64,000 nt of DNA from Rhizobium jaguaris. GTDB taxonomy: Bacteria > Pseudomonadota > Alphaproteobacteria > Rhizobiales > Rhizobiaceae. Positions 24,656-33,020 of this stretch are shown here, one piece after another. The notes beneath the pieces were generated by a model. That model ran no database searches, was not told the origin of the DNA, and was given only the letters and a program-made list of their open reading frames with translations. Position numbers and translations under genes: made by a program. The stretch's first letter is position 1. The number at the start of each line of letters is the position of its first letter. The stretch spans positions 2,294,001 to 2,358,000 of the forward strand of contig NZ_CP032695.1 of NCBI RefSeq assembly GCF_003627755.1, in the 5' to 3' direction.

Positions 24656-25633
24656 TCAGACAACAACGACAAGCTTTCCCATGGCACCGTCACCCTCCAT
24701 AAGACGATGCGCTTCGCGAATGTCATGAAAGTCAAAAGTCCGAGCCGGCTTGGCATTGTAGATGCCGGCCTCCACCTGTTCGACGATGGCTTGCAAGGGA
24801 ACGTCATCAAGTTCGAAGTCTGGCGTACCGAACATGAAGCTGGCAAAAAAACTGAGCTGAACGCCGCTCGGCATATGCGACAGCGGATCGAACGCGTCGA
24901 TACCGCTGCCGCCGCCAAGAAAACCTGCCATGCAGAGATGGCCGCCCCGTCGCACCATCTTCAGTGAATCCAGCAGGGTTGACGTGCCGACGATATCGAG
25001 GACAGCGTCGAGGCCCGATGAATAATGCCGGCGTATGGTCTCGCTGAGCGACGGCTCGTCCAAGACAGCTTGGTGTGCGCCAAGATCGCGAAGGCCCGAC
25101 AGCCGTTCCGGCCGGCGCGTCGTCGCAATAACAATGGCGCCTGCAGCGGCGGCAATGTTGATCGCAGCCTGGCCGAGTGCGGAGGTTGCACCTCTGATTA
25201 GAAGTGTCTGTCCATCGGCGATCGTGAGATTGCGATGCAGACATGTCCACGCTGTCGCATAGGATTCAGGAATGGCGGCGAGGTCCGCCCACGACAGTCT
25301 CGATTTGATCGGTACGACATTAGCTGCGGGAACACGTGTCTGCTCGGCATAGCTGCCATTGATGCTGCGTCCCATACCACCCATCAGCGCGGCAACCTTG
25401 GTCCCGATTTCAAATCGGCCACTCGGATCATGCAGGATTTCTCCAACGCATTCGATGCCGCTGATCTTCGCGACCTCACCCCACTTGCCGCTGCGCATAT
25501 ACGTCTCGGCGCGATTGAGACCAAATGCACGCACGGCGATGACGATGGTTCCCTCTGTCGGCTCGGGATCCGTTTGATGGATTATTTCGAGGACATCCGG
25601 TCCCCCATATTCCTTGAACCTTATGGCTTTCAT
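24656..25633 (-). CDS. Zinc-independent alcohol dehydrogenase / NADPH:quinone oxidoreductase
   Basis: A 325-residue medium-chain dehydrogenase/reductase of the quinone oxidoreductase group. It has the N-terminal GroES-like domain (M-K-A-I-R-F-K-E-Y-G-G-P-D-V-L) and a Rossmann domain with L-L-I-R-G-A-T-S-A-L-G-Q-A-A-I-N near 145 that binds NADPH. The structural and catalytic zinc cysteines are absent. It is transcribed divergently from a LysR gene, with a 21-bp dyad between them, so it is the probable target of that regulator. It may reduce quinones or reactive enones; the substrate is unknown. Confidence 0.9.
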   Translation of the reverse strand: MKAIRFKEYGGPDVLEIIHQTDPEPTEGTIVIAVRAFGLNRAETYMRSGKWGEVAKISGIECVGEILHDPSGRFEIGTKVAALMGGMGRSINGSYAEQTRVPAANVVPIKSRLSWADLAAIPESYATAWTCLHRNLTIADGQTLLIRGATSALGQAAINIAAAAGAIVIATTRRPERLSGLRDLGAHQAVLDEPSLSETIRRHYSSGLDAVLDIVGTSTLLDSLKMVRRGGHLCMAGFLGGGSGIDAFDPLSHMPSGVQLSFFASFMFGTPDFELDDVPLQAIVEQVEAGIYNAKPARTFDFHDIREAHRLMEGDGAMGKLVVVV

Positions 25634-25686
25634 GACTTTCTCCCTTGTTTGGACAAAGCCTTTTTATCGGAGAGTTTCGTAGATAT

Positions 25687-25707
25687 ATTGTTCGAAATTC
25701 GAGCAAT
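25687..25707. promoter_or_regulatory. Candidate LysR operator between oxidoreductase and LysR genes
   Basis: A 21-bp dyad ATTGnTCGAAnTTCGAnCAAT with only the three n positions breaking symmetry. It lies 21 nt before the LysR start and 54 nt before the oxidoreductase start, a usual place for an autoregulating LysR protein. Confidence 0.7.
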
Positions 25708-25727
25708 CTTTTTAGAGAAAATCTACA

Positions 25728-26628
25728 ATGAATGGCATTACGTTGCAGCAGTTGAAGTGTTTTGATGCGGTTGCCACAGAAGGCAGCTTTCAGGCTGCCG
25801 CCGATCGGCTGCTGCGCACCCATCCGACCGTGGTCGCCGCCGTAAGAAATCTGGAGGTGCAACTCGGCTTTCCACTTCTCGACCGCAGCGGCTATCGCGT
25901 AGTCCTGACAGAAAGAGGCCGTGCTTTTCATGCCAAGGCGCAAAATCTCTTGCGACAGGCCGATGGCCTCGGCACATTCGGGAAGCAGCTTGCCATGGGA
26001 GAAGAAACGGCATTGCGGGTGGTTGTCGGCGACCTCTGCCCACTTGAGCCGACGCTGCAATGCCTGCGAAATTTTTCGATAGACAATCCTGCGACCCGTC
26101 TCGATCTCTATTTCGAAGCGATCTCAGGACCCTGGGAGCGGCTCGCGGACGACGAGGCCGATTTGATCTTTCATCACATAGACAAGAGCGACCCCTTGTT
26201 CGACTACATCGACCTCTCCTCCGTCGACCTTGTTCCCGTTATCGCACCGGAAGTATTCCCCGGCTCTTCTACCCGAACAGATCACGCCGCCTCATCTTCA
26301 AGACCTCGTGCAATGCATCATCCGTGATACGGCCCGCCATTCGCCACCGAAAGACTACTACGTCCTTAGAGGTGCAAGATATCTCACCGTCAGCGATCAG
26401 CTCATGAAGAAACAGGTGATCCTGAATGCGATGGGCTGGGGACACATGCCGCATTTCCTGGTCGAAGAGGAAATACGCCAAGGCCTCCTCATCGACTTTA
26501 CCAATGCCGACTTCAAGGGCGGCCGCATCGATCTGGTGGCCGCCCGCCGCAGGGACAGACCACACGGGCCGGCCGCTAATCGGCTATGGCGCTACATAGC
26601 CGCACACATCGGTCGTTGGACGCCGTAA
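25728..26628 (+). pseudogene. LysR family regulator broken by a one-base frameshift
   Basis: The first frame (25728-26261) encodes the LysR HTH (L-Q-Q-L-K-C-F-D-A-V-A-T-E-G-S-F-Q-A-A-A) and half of the effector domain, up to V-I-A-P-E-V-F. The second frame continues it from P-A-L-L-P-E-Q-I to A-A-H-I-G-R-W-T-P at 26628. Removing one C from the CCCC run at 26258-26261 joins both into one protein of about 299 residues, normal for the family. This is either a recent inactivating mutation or a sequencing error in a homopolymer. The intact operator and target gene favour a recent event or an error over an old decayed gene. Confidence 0.85.
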
Positions 26629-26753
26629 GGACGCGCCATCTGTCTTCGTCAGCGGCGATCGCTGGCGTCGATTCGCCGATTGACAATCCTGCCGGTCATT
26701 CGGATATCGCGCTCTTCTTTGATGGATGCCTTGTCGAACGAATCGGCCGTAGG

Positions 26754-27497
26754 TCAACCGGAGGCTGACATTGGCGTGAAATCGCTCATCGCACCGCTGA
26801 AAGGCTTTGGCAGTGGAGAGGCGTAGGAGCCGCGCTTGCTGGTGGAAAGGCCGAGCGACACCAGAGCTTCCGCCTGTTTGACGGCCGCCGCGACGCCGTC
26901 GATCACCGGCACGCCGTAGATCTCCTGCAACTCGCGCGCAAGATCGGTCATGCCGGCGCAACCGAGCACGATCGCTTCTGCTCCGTCTTCTTCCAGCGCT
27001 CGTTCGATTTCAGACCGCAGCTTGCCGATCGCGCCGGATGCGGCATCCTCGAGTTCCAGTACGGCGATATCGGAGGCACGCACCTTTGCCCGCCCGCCCA
27101 TGCCGTAACGTTGGATGAGGTTGTCGATCAGGACCCGCGAACGCTCCAGCGTTGTCACGACCGTGAAGCGCTGGGCGAGAAAGCCGGCCGTCGCGACGGC
27201 GGATTCGCAAAGCCCGAGAACAGGGACATCCGAAAACGTGCGCGCCGCGTCGAGACCCGTATCATCGAAACAGGCGACGATCGCGGCATCATAACCCGTC
27301 GTCTGCCGCTCCTTGAGTTCGCTCAGAAGGCCGGGAACGGCAAGGGCGCCGTCATAATATCCCTCGATAGAGGCTGGTCCCGTCCGTGAGGTGGCGGCAA
27401 TGATTTCTGTCCCCGACGCAGCGACAGCGCGGGCGGTAATCGCGGCCTTTTCGGTCATCGACGCACTGGTGTTCGGATTGATGAGCAATAAACGCAT
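26754..27497 (-). CDS. Aspartate/glutamate (hydantoin) racemase family protein
   Basis: A 247-residue racemase of the Asp/Glu/hydantoin family. It begins with the family line L-L-L-I-N-P-N-T-S and has the two catalytic cysteine regions, A-C-F-D-D-T near 73 and V-L-G-C-A-G-M near 180. Known relatives racemise hydantoins or allantoin. ATG 27497 lies 4 nt after the stop of the upstream permease, so it is part of the Pot-type ABC operon; an in-frame start at 27530 would overlap that permease. The enzyme probably inverts one stereocentre of the imported compound, which points to an amino-acid-like or ureide substrate rather than a true polyamine. Confidence 0.88.
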   Translation of the reverse strand: MRLLLINPNTSASMTEKAAITARAVAASGTEIIAATSRTGPASIEGYYDGALAVPGLLSELKERQTTGYDAAIVACFDDTGLDAARTFSDVPVLGLCESAVATAGFLAQRFTVVTTLERSRVLIDNLIQRYGMGGRAKVRASDIAVLELEDAASGAIGKLRSEIERALEEDGAEAIVLGCAGMTDLARELQEIYGVPVIDGVAAAVKQAEALVSLGLSTSKRGSYASPLPKPFSGAMSDFTPMSASG

Positions 27498-27501
27498 GAT
27501 C

Positions 27502-28323
27502 TCAGCTTTTCTTGGCCTGCCGGCGGCCAAGCATGGCCATGATGCCGAGCGCCACGAGAATGATGGTGAAGGAAAAGAGGGTCGTCACCGTTCCCAGCGC
27601 ATAAAGCACGGGTGTGGTGACGTTGGTGGTCATGCCGTAGATCTCCAGGGGCAGCGTGTTGTAGGTGCCGGATGTCATCAACGTGCGCGCGAACTCGTCA
27701 TAGGACAGCGTGAAGCCGAACAGACCGACGCCGATCAGGCTCGGCGCGATCATCGGCAGCACGACGTAGCGGAAGGTCTGCCATGAAGTCGCCCCGAGAT
27801 CGCGAGCGGCCTCCTCGTAAGCCGGCGAAAAACGGTTGAAGACGGCGAACATGATCAGCACGCCGAAGGGAAGAGTCCAGGTCAGATGTGCGCCGAAGGC
27901 GGAGGAATACCAGGCCGGAGCAAGACCGCCCTGCTGGAAGACGACGCCGATGCCGAGGGAAATGATGATGGACGGAACCACGAGACTGGCAACCGTCGCG
28001 TAGAACAGCAGCGACGCCCCGCGGAAGCCGCGGCGGAAGGCCAGGCCCGCGAGCAGCGAGACGACGACAGTAACGATCATCACCATCAGCCCGAGCATGA
28101 AGGATCGACGGAAGGAGGCGCCGAAATCGCCGACCGCCTGTTTCTCAAACAGGTTTGCAAACCAATGCAGCGAGACACCGTTCAACGGGAAGGTCAGGCC
28201 GCCATCCGGTCCCTGGAAGGAGAGGATGAGGATCGCCGAAAGAGGCCCATAAAGGAACAGCACGAAGACGATGAAAAAGATCGCCAGGACATAGAATTCC
28301 AGGCTGCGTTTTTCGCGGTTCAT
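27502..28323 (-). CDS. ABC transporter permease, PotC type
   Basis: A 273-residue inner-membrane permease of the spermidine/putrescine-type (PotC) family. About six helices are visible, with the coupling loop E-E-A-A-R-D-L-G-A-T-S-W-Q-T-F near 180 and a S-Y-D-E-F-A-R-T motif typical of PotC. It starts one base after the stop of the PotB-type gene and is followed by the racemase gene. With its partner it forms the transport pore of this operon. Confidence 0.92.
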   Translation of the reverse strand: MNREKRSLEFYVLAIFFIVFVLFLYGPLSAILILSFQGPDGGLTFPLNGVSLHWFANLFEKQAVGDFGASFRRSFMLGLMVMIVTVVVSLLAGLAFRRGFRGASLLFYATVASLVVPSIIISLGIGVVFQQGGLAPAWYSSAFGAHLTWTLPFGVLIMFAVFNRFSPAYEEAARDLGATSWQTFRYVVLPMIAPSLIGVGLFGFTLSYDEFARTLMTSGTYNTLPLEIYGMTTNVTTPVLYALGTVTTLFSFTIILVALGIMAMLGRRQAKKS

Positions 28324-28324
28324 C

Positions 28325-29236
28325 TCAAAGCTCCTTGCGGATATCGACGACCCGCAGGATGGCGGAGACCATCAGCAGGACGAGGATCAGCAGCACGACA
28401 GCATTCGCAGCCGCGGCCGGGTATTGCAGCAGCGACATCTGATTTTTCATCATCAGCGCGATGGAGGCGCTCTGGCCGCCGGACATGACCTGCACGGTCG
28501 AAAAATCCGCCATGACCAGCGTAACAACAAAGATCGTGCCGATCGCCATACCGGGCTTGGCAAGCGGGATCACGACGTTCCAAAGGACCTGCCAGCCGCT
28601 GGCGCCGGCGTCGCGCGCCGCTTCGAACAGCGAGCGGTCGATGCGCATCAGCGTGTTGAAGATCGGCGTCACCATGAACAGCGTATAAAGATGCACCATG
28701 GCGAGCACGACGGCAAAATCGGAATAGAGAAGCCATTCGATCGGCTTCGGAATGAGCCCCATCTGGATCAGGGTCGAATTGACGAGACCGTTGCGCCCGA
28801 GCACCGGGATCCAGGAGATCATACGGATGATGTTCGACGTCATGAAAGGCACGGTGCAGACGAGGAAGAGGATCATCTGCGTCGACGTGCGGCGGATATG
28901 GAAGGCGAGGAAATAGGCGACCCAGAAACCGATCACCAGCGTCAATGCCCAGACGATGGCGGTGAATTTCAGGGTGTTGAGATAGGTCTTCCAGGTGACC
29001 CACGAACCCAGCGTATCGGTGTAGTTCGTGGTCAGGAAGGCGGGATAGAGACCGGCGAAATCATAGTCCCAGAAACTGACGACGCCGATCATCGTGATCG
29101 GCAGGAGGAAGAAGAAACCCAGGATCAGAAAGAGCGGCGCTGCCTGCAGATAGGAGATGAGCCATAGCGGCACGCCGAAACCACCACCTGCTTTCCGTAT
29201 TGCCTGGTCTGTTTCCGATGAAGCGATCGTCGCCAT
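28325..29236 (-). CDS. ABC transporter permease, PotB type
   Basis: A 303-residue inner-membrane permease of the PotB type: long cytoplasmic N-terminus (about 28 residues), about six helices, and the coupling loop F-E-A-A-R-D-A-G-A-S-G-W-Q near 210. It is separated from the binding-protein gene by 69 nt that hold a stem-loop. It pairs with the PotC-type permease that follows immediately. Confidence 0.92.
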   Translation of the reverse strand: MATIASSETDQAIRKAGGGFGVPLWLISYLQAAPLFLILGFFFLLPITMIGVVSFWDYDFAGLYPAFLTTNYTDTLGSWVTWKTYLNTLKFTAIVWALTLVIGFWVAYFLAFHIRRTSTQMILFLVCTVPFMTSNIIRMISWIPVLGRNGLVNSTLIQMGLIPKPIEWLLYSDFAVVLAMVHLYTLFMVTPIFNTLMRIDRSLFEAARDAGASGWQVLWNVVIPLAKPGMAIGTIFVVTLVMADFSTVQVMSGGQSASIALMMKNQMSLLQYPAAAANAVVLLILVLLMVSAILRVVDIRKEL

Positions 29237-29260
29237 GTTCCGGTCTCTCCGTTAGCGGCT

Positions 29261-29286
29261 TCCTCCCCCCGCTTGCGGGGAGAGGA
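29261..29286 (-). other. Intercistronic stem-loop after the Pot-type binding-protein gene
   Basis: TCCTCCCCCCGC and GCGGGGAGAGGA pair over 12 positions with one mismatch, 20 nt after the stop. It lacks a T tract and lies within the operon, so mRNA 3'-end protection is more likely than full termination. Confidence 0.65.
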
Positions 29287-29305
29287 TTGGATTGGGGGGC
29301 GATAC

Positions 29306-30604
29306 TTAGGCGGCGATGAACTCGTTCCAGCGGCGGACCATATAGCGGTCTTCGTCCATCACGGAGTTCCAGCAGGCGACCGCGCCCATACGGGCTTCGA
29401 ACGAGCCGCCGTCGCGAACGGCGCCGGCCTTCTCCATGACCTTGCCTTCAGGAGACAAGATATCGCCCTGCGCCGGCTTGCCCTCGATCCAGTAACCCCA
29501 TTCGTCGGCCGACATGAATTGCTTGGCCGTTTCCATGCAGGCCGAGTAGTAACCCTGGCGGTTGAGATAACCGCCGACCCAGCCGGACGTGTACCAGTTG
29601 ATATATTCATAGGCCGCATCGAGCTGTGCGCCCTTGAGGTGCGAGGCGAGGCCGAGACCGCCGCCCCAGGCGCGATAACCTTCCTTGAGCGGCTGGAAGG
29701 TGCAAGGGATGCCCTTCGAACGAACGGCGGCAACGGCCGGTGACCACATCGACTGGATGACGACTTCGCCCGACGCCATCAGGTTGACGCTTTCGTCGAA
29801 GGACTTCCAGAAGGCGCGGAACTGGCCGTCACCCTTGGTCTTGATCAGGAAGTCAATCGTCTTGTCGATCTCCGCCTTCGTCATGTTGCCCTTATCGGCG
29901 TATTTGATCTTGCCGGCAGCTTCCATGATCATTGCAGCATCCATGATGCCGATCGACGGGATGTTGAGGATTGCGGTCTTGCCCTTGAAGGCCGGATCGA
30001 GGATGTCGGCCCAGCTCGTGATCGGACGGCCGGTCAAGTCCGGACGGATGCCCAAGGTGTCGGCATTGTAGATGGTCGGAACCATCGTCATCCACTGCGT
30101 CGGCTCCTTGGCGAATTTCTTTGAACCCTGCGCTTCGACGAAGCCGACCGTGTGCGGCGCCGTGCCCTGGGCGATGACACTGTCCGGCTTCAGCTTGCCG
30201 TTGATGAACAGCGGCACGATCTTGTCGTAATATTTGAGCTTCTTGACGTCCATCGGCTGCATGACGCCGGTCGGGAAGACCTTCTTGGCGATCCAGTATT
30301 CGATGTCGGCTATGTCATAGCTGTCCGGCTGGGTAACGGCGCGCTGGGCGGCGGCGTCGGAATCGGTCGCCGTCATCTCCAGCGTGATGCCGAGATCGGC
30401 TTTGCACTTCTCGGCGATCGCATTGATGTTCGAAACGCCGGTGCCGAACTGGCGAAGCGTGATGTTCGATTGCGCCCAGATGGTCGGAAAGCCGGTGATG
30501 AGGCCGGAGCCGGCGATCGCGCCGGCGGCGGCAGCGCCGGTCTTCAAAAGCGAACGGCGGGAGATTCCCTTTGCCGGCTTGGTTGTCTTCGTTTCAGTCG
30601 TCAT
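29306..30604 (-). CDS. ABC transporter substrate-binding protein, PotD-like, Tat-exported
   Basis: A 432-residue periplasmic binding protein. The N-terminus has a twin-arginine signal (I-S-R-R-S-L-L-K-T-G, then a hydrophobic stretch ending near I-W-A-Q), so it is exported folded by Tat. The mature protein resembles extracellular solute-binding proteins of Pot-type systems. It has W-A-D-I-L-D-P-A-F-K-G-K and E-Y-I-N-W-Y-T-S-G-W, typical of that group. It is followed by two permeases and a racemase and preceded by the ATPase gene on the same strand (29 nt). The ligand is probably an amino-acid-like or ureide compound rather than a polyamine, given the racemase. Confidence 0.9.
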   Translation of the reverse strand: MTTETKTTKPAKGISRRSLLKTGAAAAGAIAGSGLITGFPTIWAQSNITLRQFGTGVSNINAIAEKCKADLGITLEMTATDSDAAAQRAVTQPDSYDIADIEYWIAKKVFPTGVMQPMDVKKLKYYDKIVPLFINGKLKPDSVIAQGTAPHTVGFVEAQGSKKFAKEPTQWMTMVPTIYNADTLGIRPDLTGRPITSWADILDPAFKGKTAILNIPSIGIMDAAMIMEAAGKIKYADKGNMTKAEIDKTIDFLIKTKGDGQFRAFWKSFDESVNLMASGEVVIQSMWSPAVAAVRSKGIPCTFQPLKEGYRAWGGGLGLASHLKGAQLDAAYEYINWYTSGWVGGYLNRQGYYSACMETAKQFMSADEWGYWIEGKPAQGDILSPEGKVMEKAGAVRDGGSFEARMGAVACWNSVMDEDRYMVRRWNEFIAA

Positions 30605-30633
30605 GTCAGTTCCCCTTTTGTGATGCTTACGAG

Positions 30634-31722
30634 TTATGCGGAAACCCGGCCAAGGAGGATCGCGTCCTCCAGGGCCCAGCTCAGAGACACCGCATCGCCG
30701 ACCGATACCGGTTTGGCGAAGTAATCGCCGTCGCTCGCGATGACCGTGAAGTCGTCGCTGCCCGCGCCGATGACGGTGATTTTCACCGACGCGCCGCGAT
30801 ATTCGATGTTGGAGACGATACCGTTGAAGCCGAGGGTCTTTTCGGAGGCCTCCTGCAGGCGTACACGGTCGGTGCGGATGCCGATATCGATAGCTTCGCC
30901 CACGTCCCGGCCGGTTCCGCGCACCGAAAAAGCCTGCCCCTCGGGCACGACCATCGTCAGCACACCGTTTTCGCTGGATGCCACCCGGCCGGAGAGTACG
31001 TTGTGATCGCCCATGAAGCGGGCGACGAAAGCCGTCGCCGGGCGCTCGAAGACTTGACGGGGCGCAGCCGCCTGCTCGATCCTGCCATCGTTCATGATGA
31101 CGATGATATCGGCGAGCGCCATGGCCTCTTCCTGGCTATGCGTCACATGCACGAAGGTGATGCCCAGCGTCTTCTGCAGCTTCTTCAGCTCGGCGCGCAT
31201 GCGGATCTTCAGAAACGGATCGAGCGCTGACAGCGGCTCGTCGAGAAGCAGGGCCTCGGGATCGGTAATCAGAGCGCGGGCAAGCGCCACACGTTGCTGC
31301 TGCCCACCGGAAAGCTGTGCTGGACGCCGTGTGGCATAGGCTTCCATCTGCATCAGCTTCAGCATGTCAAGCGCCTTGGCCCGGCGGTCGTCCTTGTCCA
31401 CGCCCTTCATCTTCAGGCTGAAAGCGACATTGTCGATGAGATCGAGATGCGGAAAGAGCGCATAGGACTGGAACATCATCGCCGTTCCGCGCTTGGCAGG
31501 CGGGAAATCGGTGACAACGATATTTCCTAGACGGATATCGCCCGACGAGATGCTTTCATGGCCCGCGATCATGCGTAGGGTTGACGTCTTGCCGCAGCCG
31601 GATGGCCCCAGAAAACAGCAATAGGAGCCGGCCGGAATCTTCAGGCTTATGGCATGCACGGCGGTCGTCGTGCCATAGACCTTCGAAACGGATGCTATAT
31701 CGATCTCTGCCGCTTTCGACAT
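30634..31722 (-). CDS. ABC transporter ATP-binding protein, PotA type
   Basis: A 362-residue ATPase, first gene of the Pot-type operon. Walker A is GPSGCGKT (about 41-48), the signature LSGGQQQR (about 137), Walker B L-L-L-D-E-P-L-S-A-L-D, switch His in V-T-H-S-Q-E-E-A. A TOBE domain follows at about 285-360. ATG 31722 has GGGAG 8 nt upstream; an in-frame start at 31755 is less likely. It is transcribed divergently from the GntR/FCD gene, whose intergenic region holds three dyads. Confidence 0.92.
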   Translation of the reverse strand: MSKAAEIDIASVSKVYGTTTAVHAISLKIPAGSYCCFLGPSGCGKTSTLRMIAGHESISSGDIRLGNIVVTDFPPAKRGTAMMFQSYALFPHLDLIDNVAFSLKMKGVDKDDRRAKALDMLKLMQMEAYATRRPAQLSGGQQQRVALARALITDPEALLLDEPLSALDPFLKIRMRAELKKLQKTLGITFVHVTHSQEEAMALADIIVIMNDGRIEQAAAPRQVFERPATAFVARFMGDHNVLSGRVASSENGVLTMVVPEGQAFSVRGTGRDVGEAIDIGIRTDRVRLQEASEKTLGFNGIVSNIEYRGASVKITVIGAGSDDFTVIASDGDYFAKPVSVGDAVSLSWALEDAILLGRVSA

Positions 31723-31770
31723 CGTGTCTCCCTCTGTTCGAGAAAGACAATGCATCTGCTGTGCCAGTTC

Positions 31771-31785
31771 TGGTGCAGTGCACCA
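31771..31785. promoter_or_regulatory. Dyad between Pot-type operon and GntR gene (1 of 3)
   Basis: Perfect palindrome TGGTGCA-G-TGCACCA, about 49 nt upstream of the ATPase start. Candidate operator or promoter-proximal element. Confidence 0.45.
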
Positions 31786-31826
31786 ACTCTTTGTGATTCA
31801 TGGTTTTTTGCTGCGGACTCAGAAAA

Positions 31827-31844
31827 TTGCCTCATGAGAGGCAA
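31827..31844. promoter_or_regulatory. Dyad between Pot-type operon and GntR gene (2 of 3)
   Basis: Perfect inverted repeat TTGCCTC-ATGA-GAGGCAA near the middle of the intergenic region. Function unknown. Confidence 0.45.
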
Positions 31845-31893
31845 ACACCTGTCTGCACATGAAATAGGCTTTCGTCTGCAATATAGGCATTAA

Positions 31894-31905
31894 ATCGTAT
31901 ACAAT
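31894..31905. promoter_or_regulatory. Candidate GntR/FCD operator
   Basis: ATCGTATACAAT, an imperfect palindrome around GTATAC (TTGTATACGA on the minus strand). It fits the T-x-G-T-x-x-x-A-C-x-A pattern of FCD-type GntR operators and lies 84 nt before the GntR start. Confidence 0.6.
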
Positions 31906-31989
31906 TAATCCTCAATTTTGCGACAAATTCCGTTTAACTTTCGCGACGAACACGGATATCATCGCATCGATTATCAGGTATCCAATTTC

Positions 31990-32703
31990 ATGAATTCCCC
32001 AGCCGACGCGCTCCTGACCTCAAACGATTCCACTGAAACCGGCGCACAGCAGATCCGCGATGCCATTCGCGAAGCGATCGTCGAGCGCCGGCTTTCACCG
32101 GGCACGAAACTTTCGGAAAGTGATGTCGGCAATCTGTTCAACGTCAGCCGGACGCTAGCGCGCGCCGCTCTGCAGGCCCTGTCCTATGAAGGGCTTGTCA
32201 GCGTCGAGAAAAACCGCGGCGCTTTCGTCGCCTATCCTTCGCCGGACGAAGCCCGGCAGATCTTCGCCGCCCGTCGTCTGGTGGAGCCGGGTATTCTCAG
32301 CGAAGCGGCGAAGAGGATCACACCCTTGCAGGTTCAGCACCTGAAGCAACTCCTGCTCGAAGAAGGGCGGCTTATGAGCGAACGTGGCCAGTCCGCACGC
32401 CGCGCCGAGATCAAGGCATCGGGCGATTTTCATCTCATGCTCGCTACGATCTCCGGCAATTCAATCATGCAGCGCTTCATGGAGGAGCTTGTCGCGCGCT
32501 CGTCGCTTGTGATTGCGCTCTACGGCCAATCGAGCGCCTCGAGCTGTGGTCACGCGGAGCATGGCGACATCATTGCCGCCATCGAACGAAGGGACGTCGA
32601 GGCGGCACGTGATCTCATGCTCCACCATATTTCGCATATCGAAGCCGATCTAGATCTGCGGGAGCGCAAGGGCTTCGGTTTAAAAGAAGCTTTCGAGCGT
32701 TAA
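31990..32703 (+). CDS. GntR family transcriptional regulator, FCD subfamily
   Basis: A 237-residue regulator: N-terminal GntR winged HTH (about 20-85, with I-R-E-A-I-V-E-R-R-L-S-P-G-T-K-L-S-E and N-V-S-R-T-L-A-R-A-A-L) and a helical FCD effector domain with metal-site candidates D-F-H near 150 and H-A-E-H near 205. ATG 31990 is chosen over a TTG at 31918. It is divergent from the Pot-type ABC operon and probably controls it. Typical effectors are small carboxylates or amino-acid-like molecules. Confidence 0.9.
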   Translation: MNSPADALLTSNDSTETGAQQIRDAIREAIVERRLSPGTKLSESDVGNLFNVSRTLARAALQALSYEGLVSVEKNRGAFVAYPSPDEARQIFAARRLVEPGILSEAAKRITPLQVQHLKQLLLEEGRLMSERGQSARRAEIKASGDFHLMLATISGNSIMQRFMEELVARSSLVIALYGQSSASSCGHAEHGDIIAAIERRDVEAARDLMLHHISHIEADLDLRERKGFGLKEAFER

Positions 32704-33020
32704 AATGAACTCCGCGGCGCGCCCTTGGTGCAACGCGACCTTCCCCTGAAATACCAAGGTTCTCGGACGGCGCTGACGATATGCTGAAGGGCAACAGCCG
32801 AGGAGATCGCTGCGAACGCTTTGCAGAACTATCCGCGATCACGCGTCCTGGGTCCCAGAGGTTCCGGCAAAAATGACGAGCGTCTAATTTAAGCAACAGG
32901 CGACAAAGGCTATAAGATTTGATAGATCTATCATCACCGGTTGCGGCTTGACGTGTCGGTGAAAAATTGCCGGGCGCCTTTGCACTGCCAGCCGGACCAG
33001 GGTGGAGGAGGAGAGTTGCT
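32704..33020. other. Intergenic region, no gene recognised
   Basis: 317 bases between the GntR and DUF2189 genes. It holds a 14-bp palindrome at 32920-32933 and the GGAGGAGAG ribosome site of the next gene. No open frame with family features was found. Confidence 0.5.
32920..32933. promoter_or_regulatory. 14-bp perfect palindrome upstream of the DUF2189 gene
   Basis: TGATAGATCTATCA is fully self-complementary and lies 87 nt before the start. Its spacing does not fit an FNR/FixK box. It may be a regulator site. Confidence 0.45.

Noticed and set aside
32919..32934. FNR/FixK-type anaerobox before the oxidase region
   Set aside because: TTGAT and ATCA are present but the spacing between half-sites is wrong for TTGAT-N4-ATCAA.
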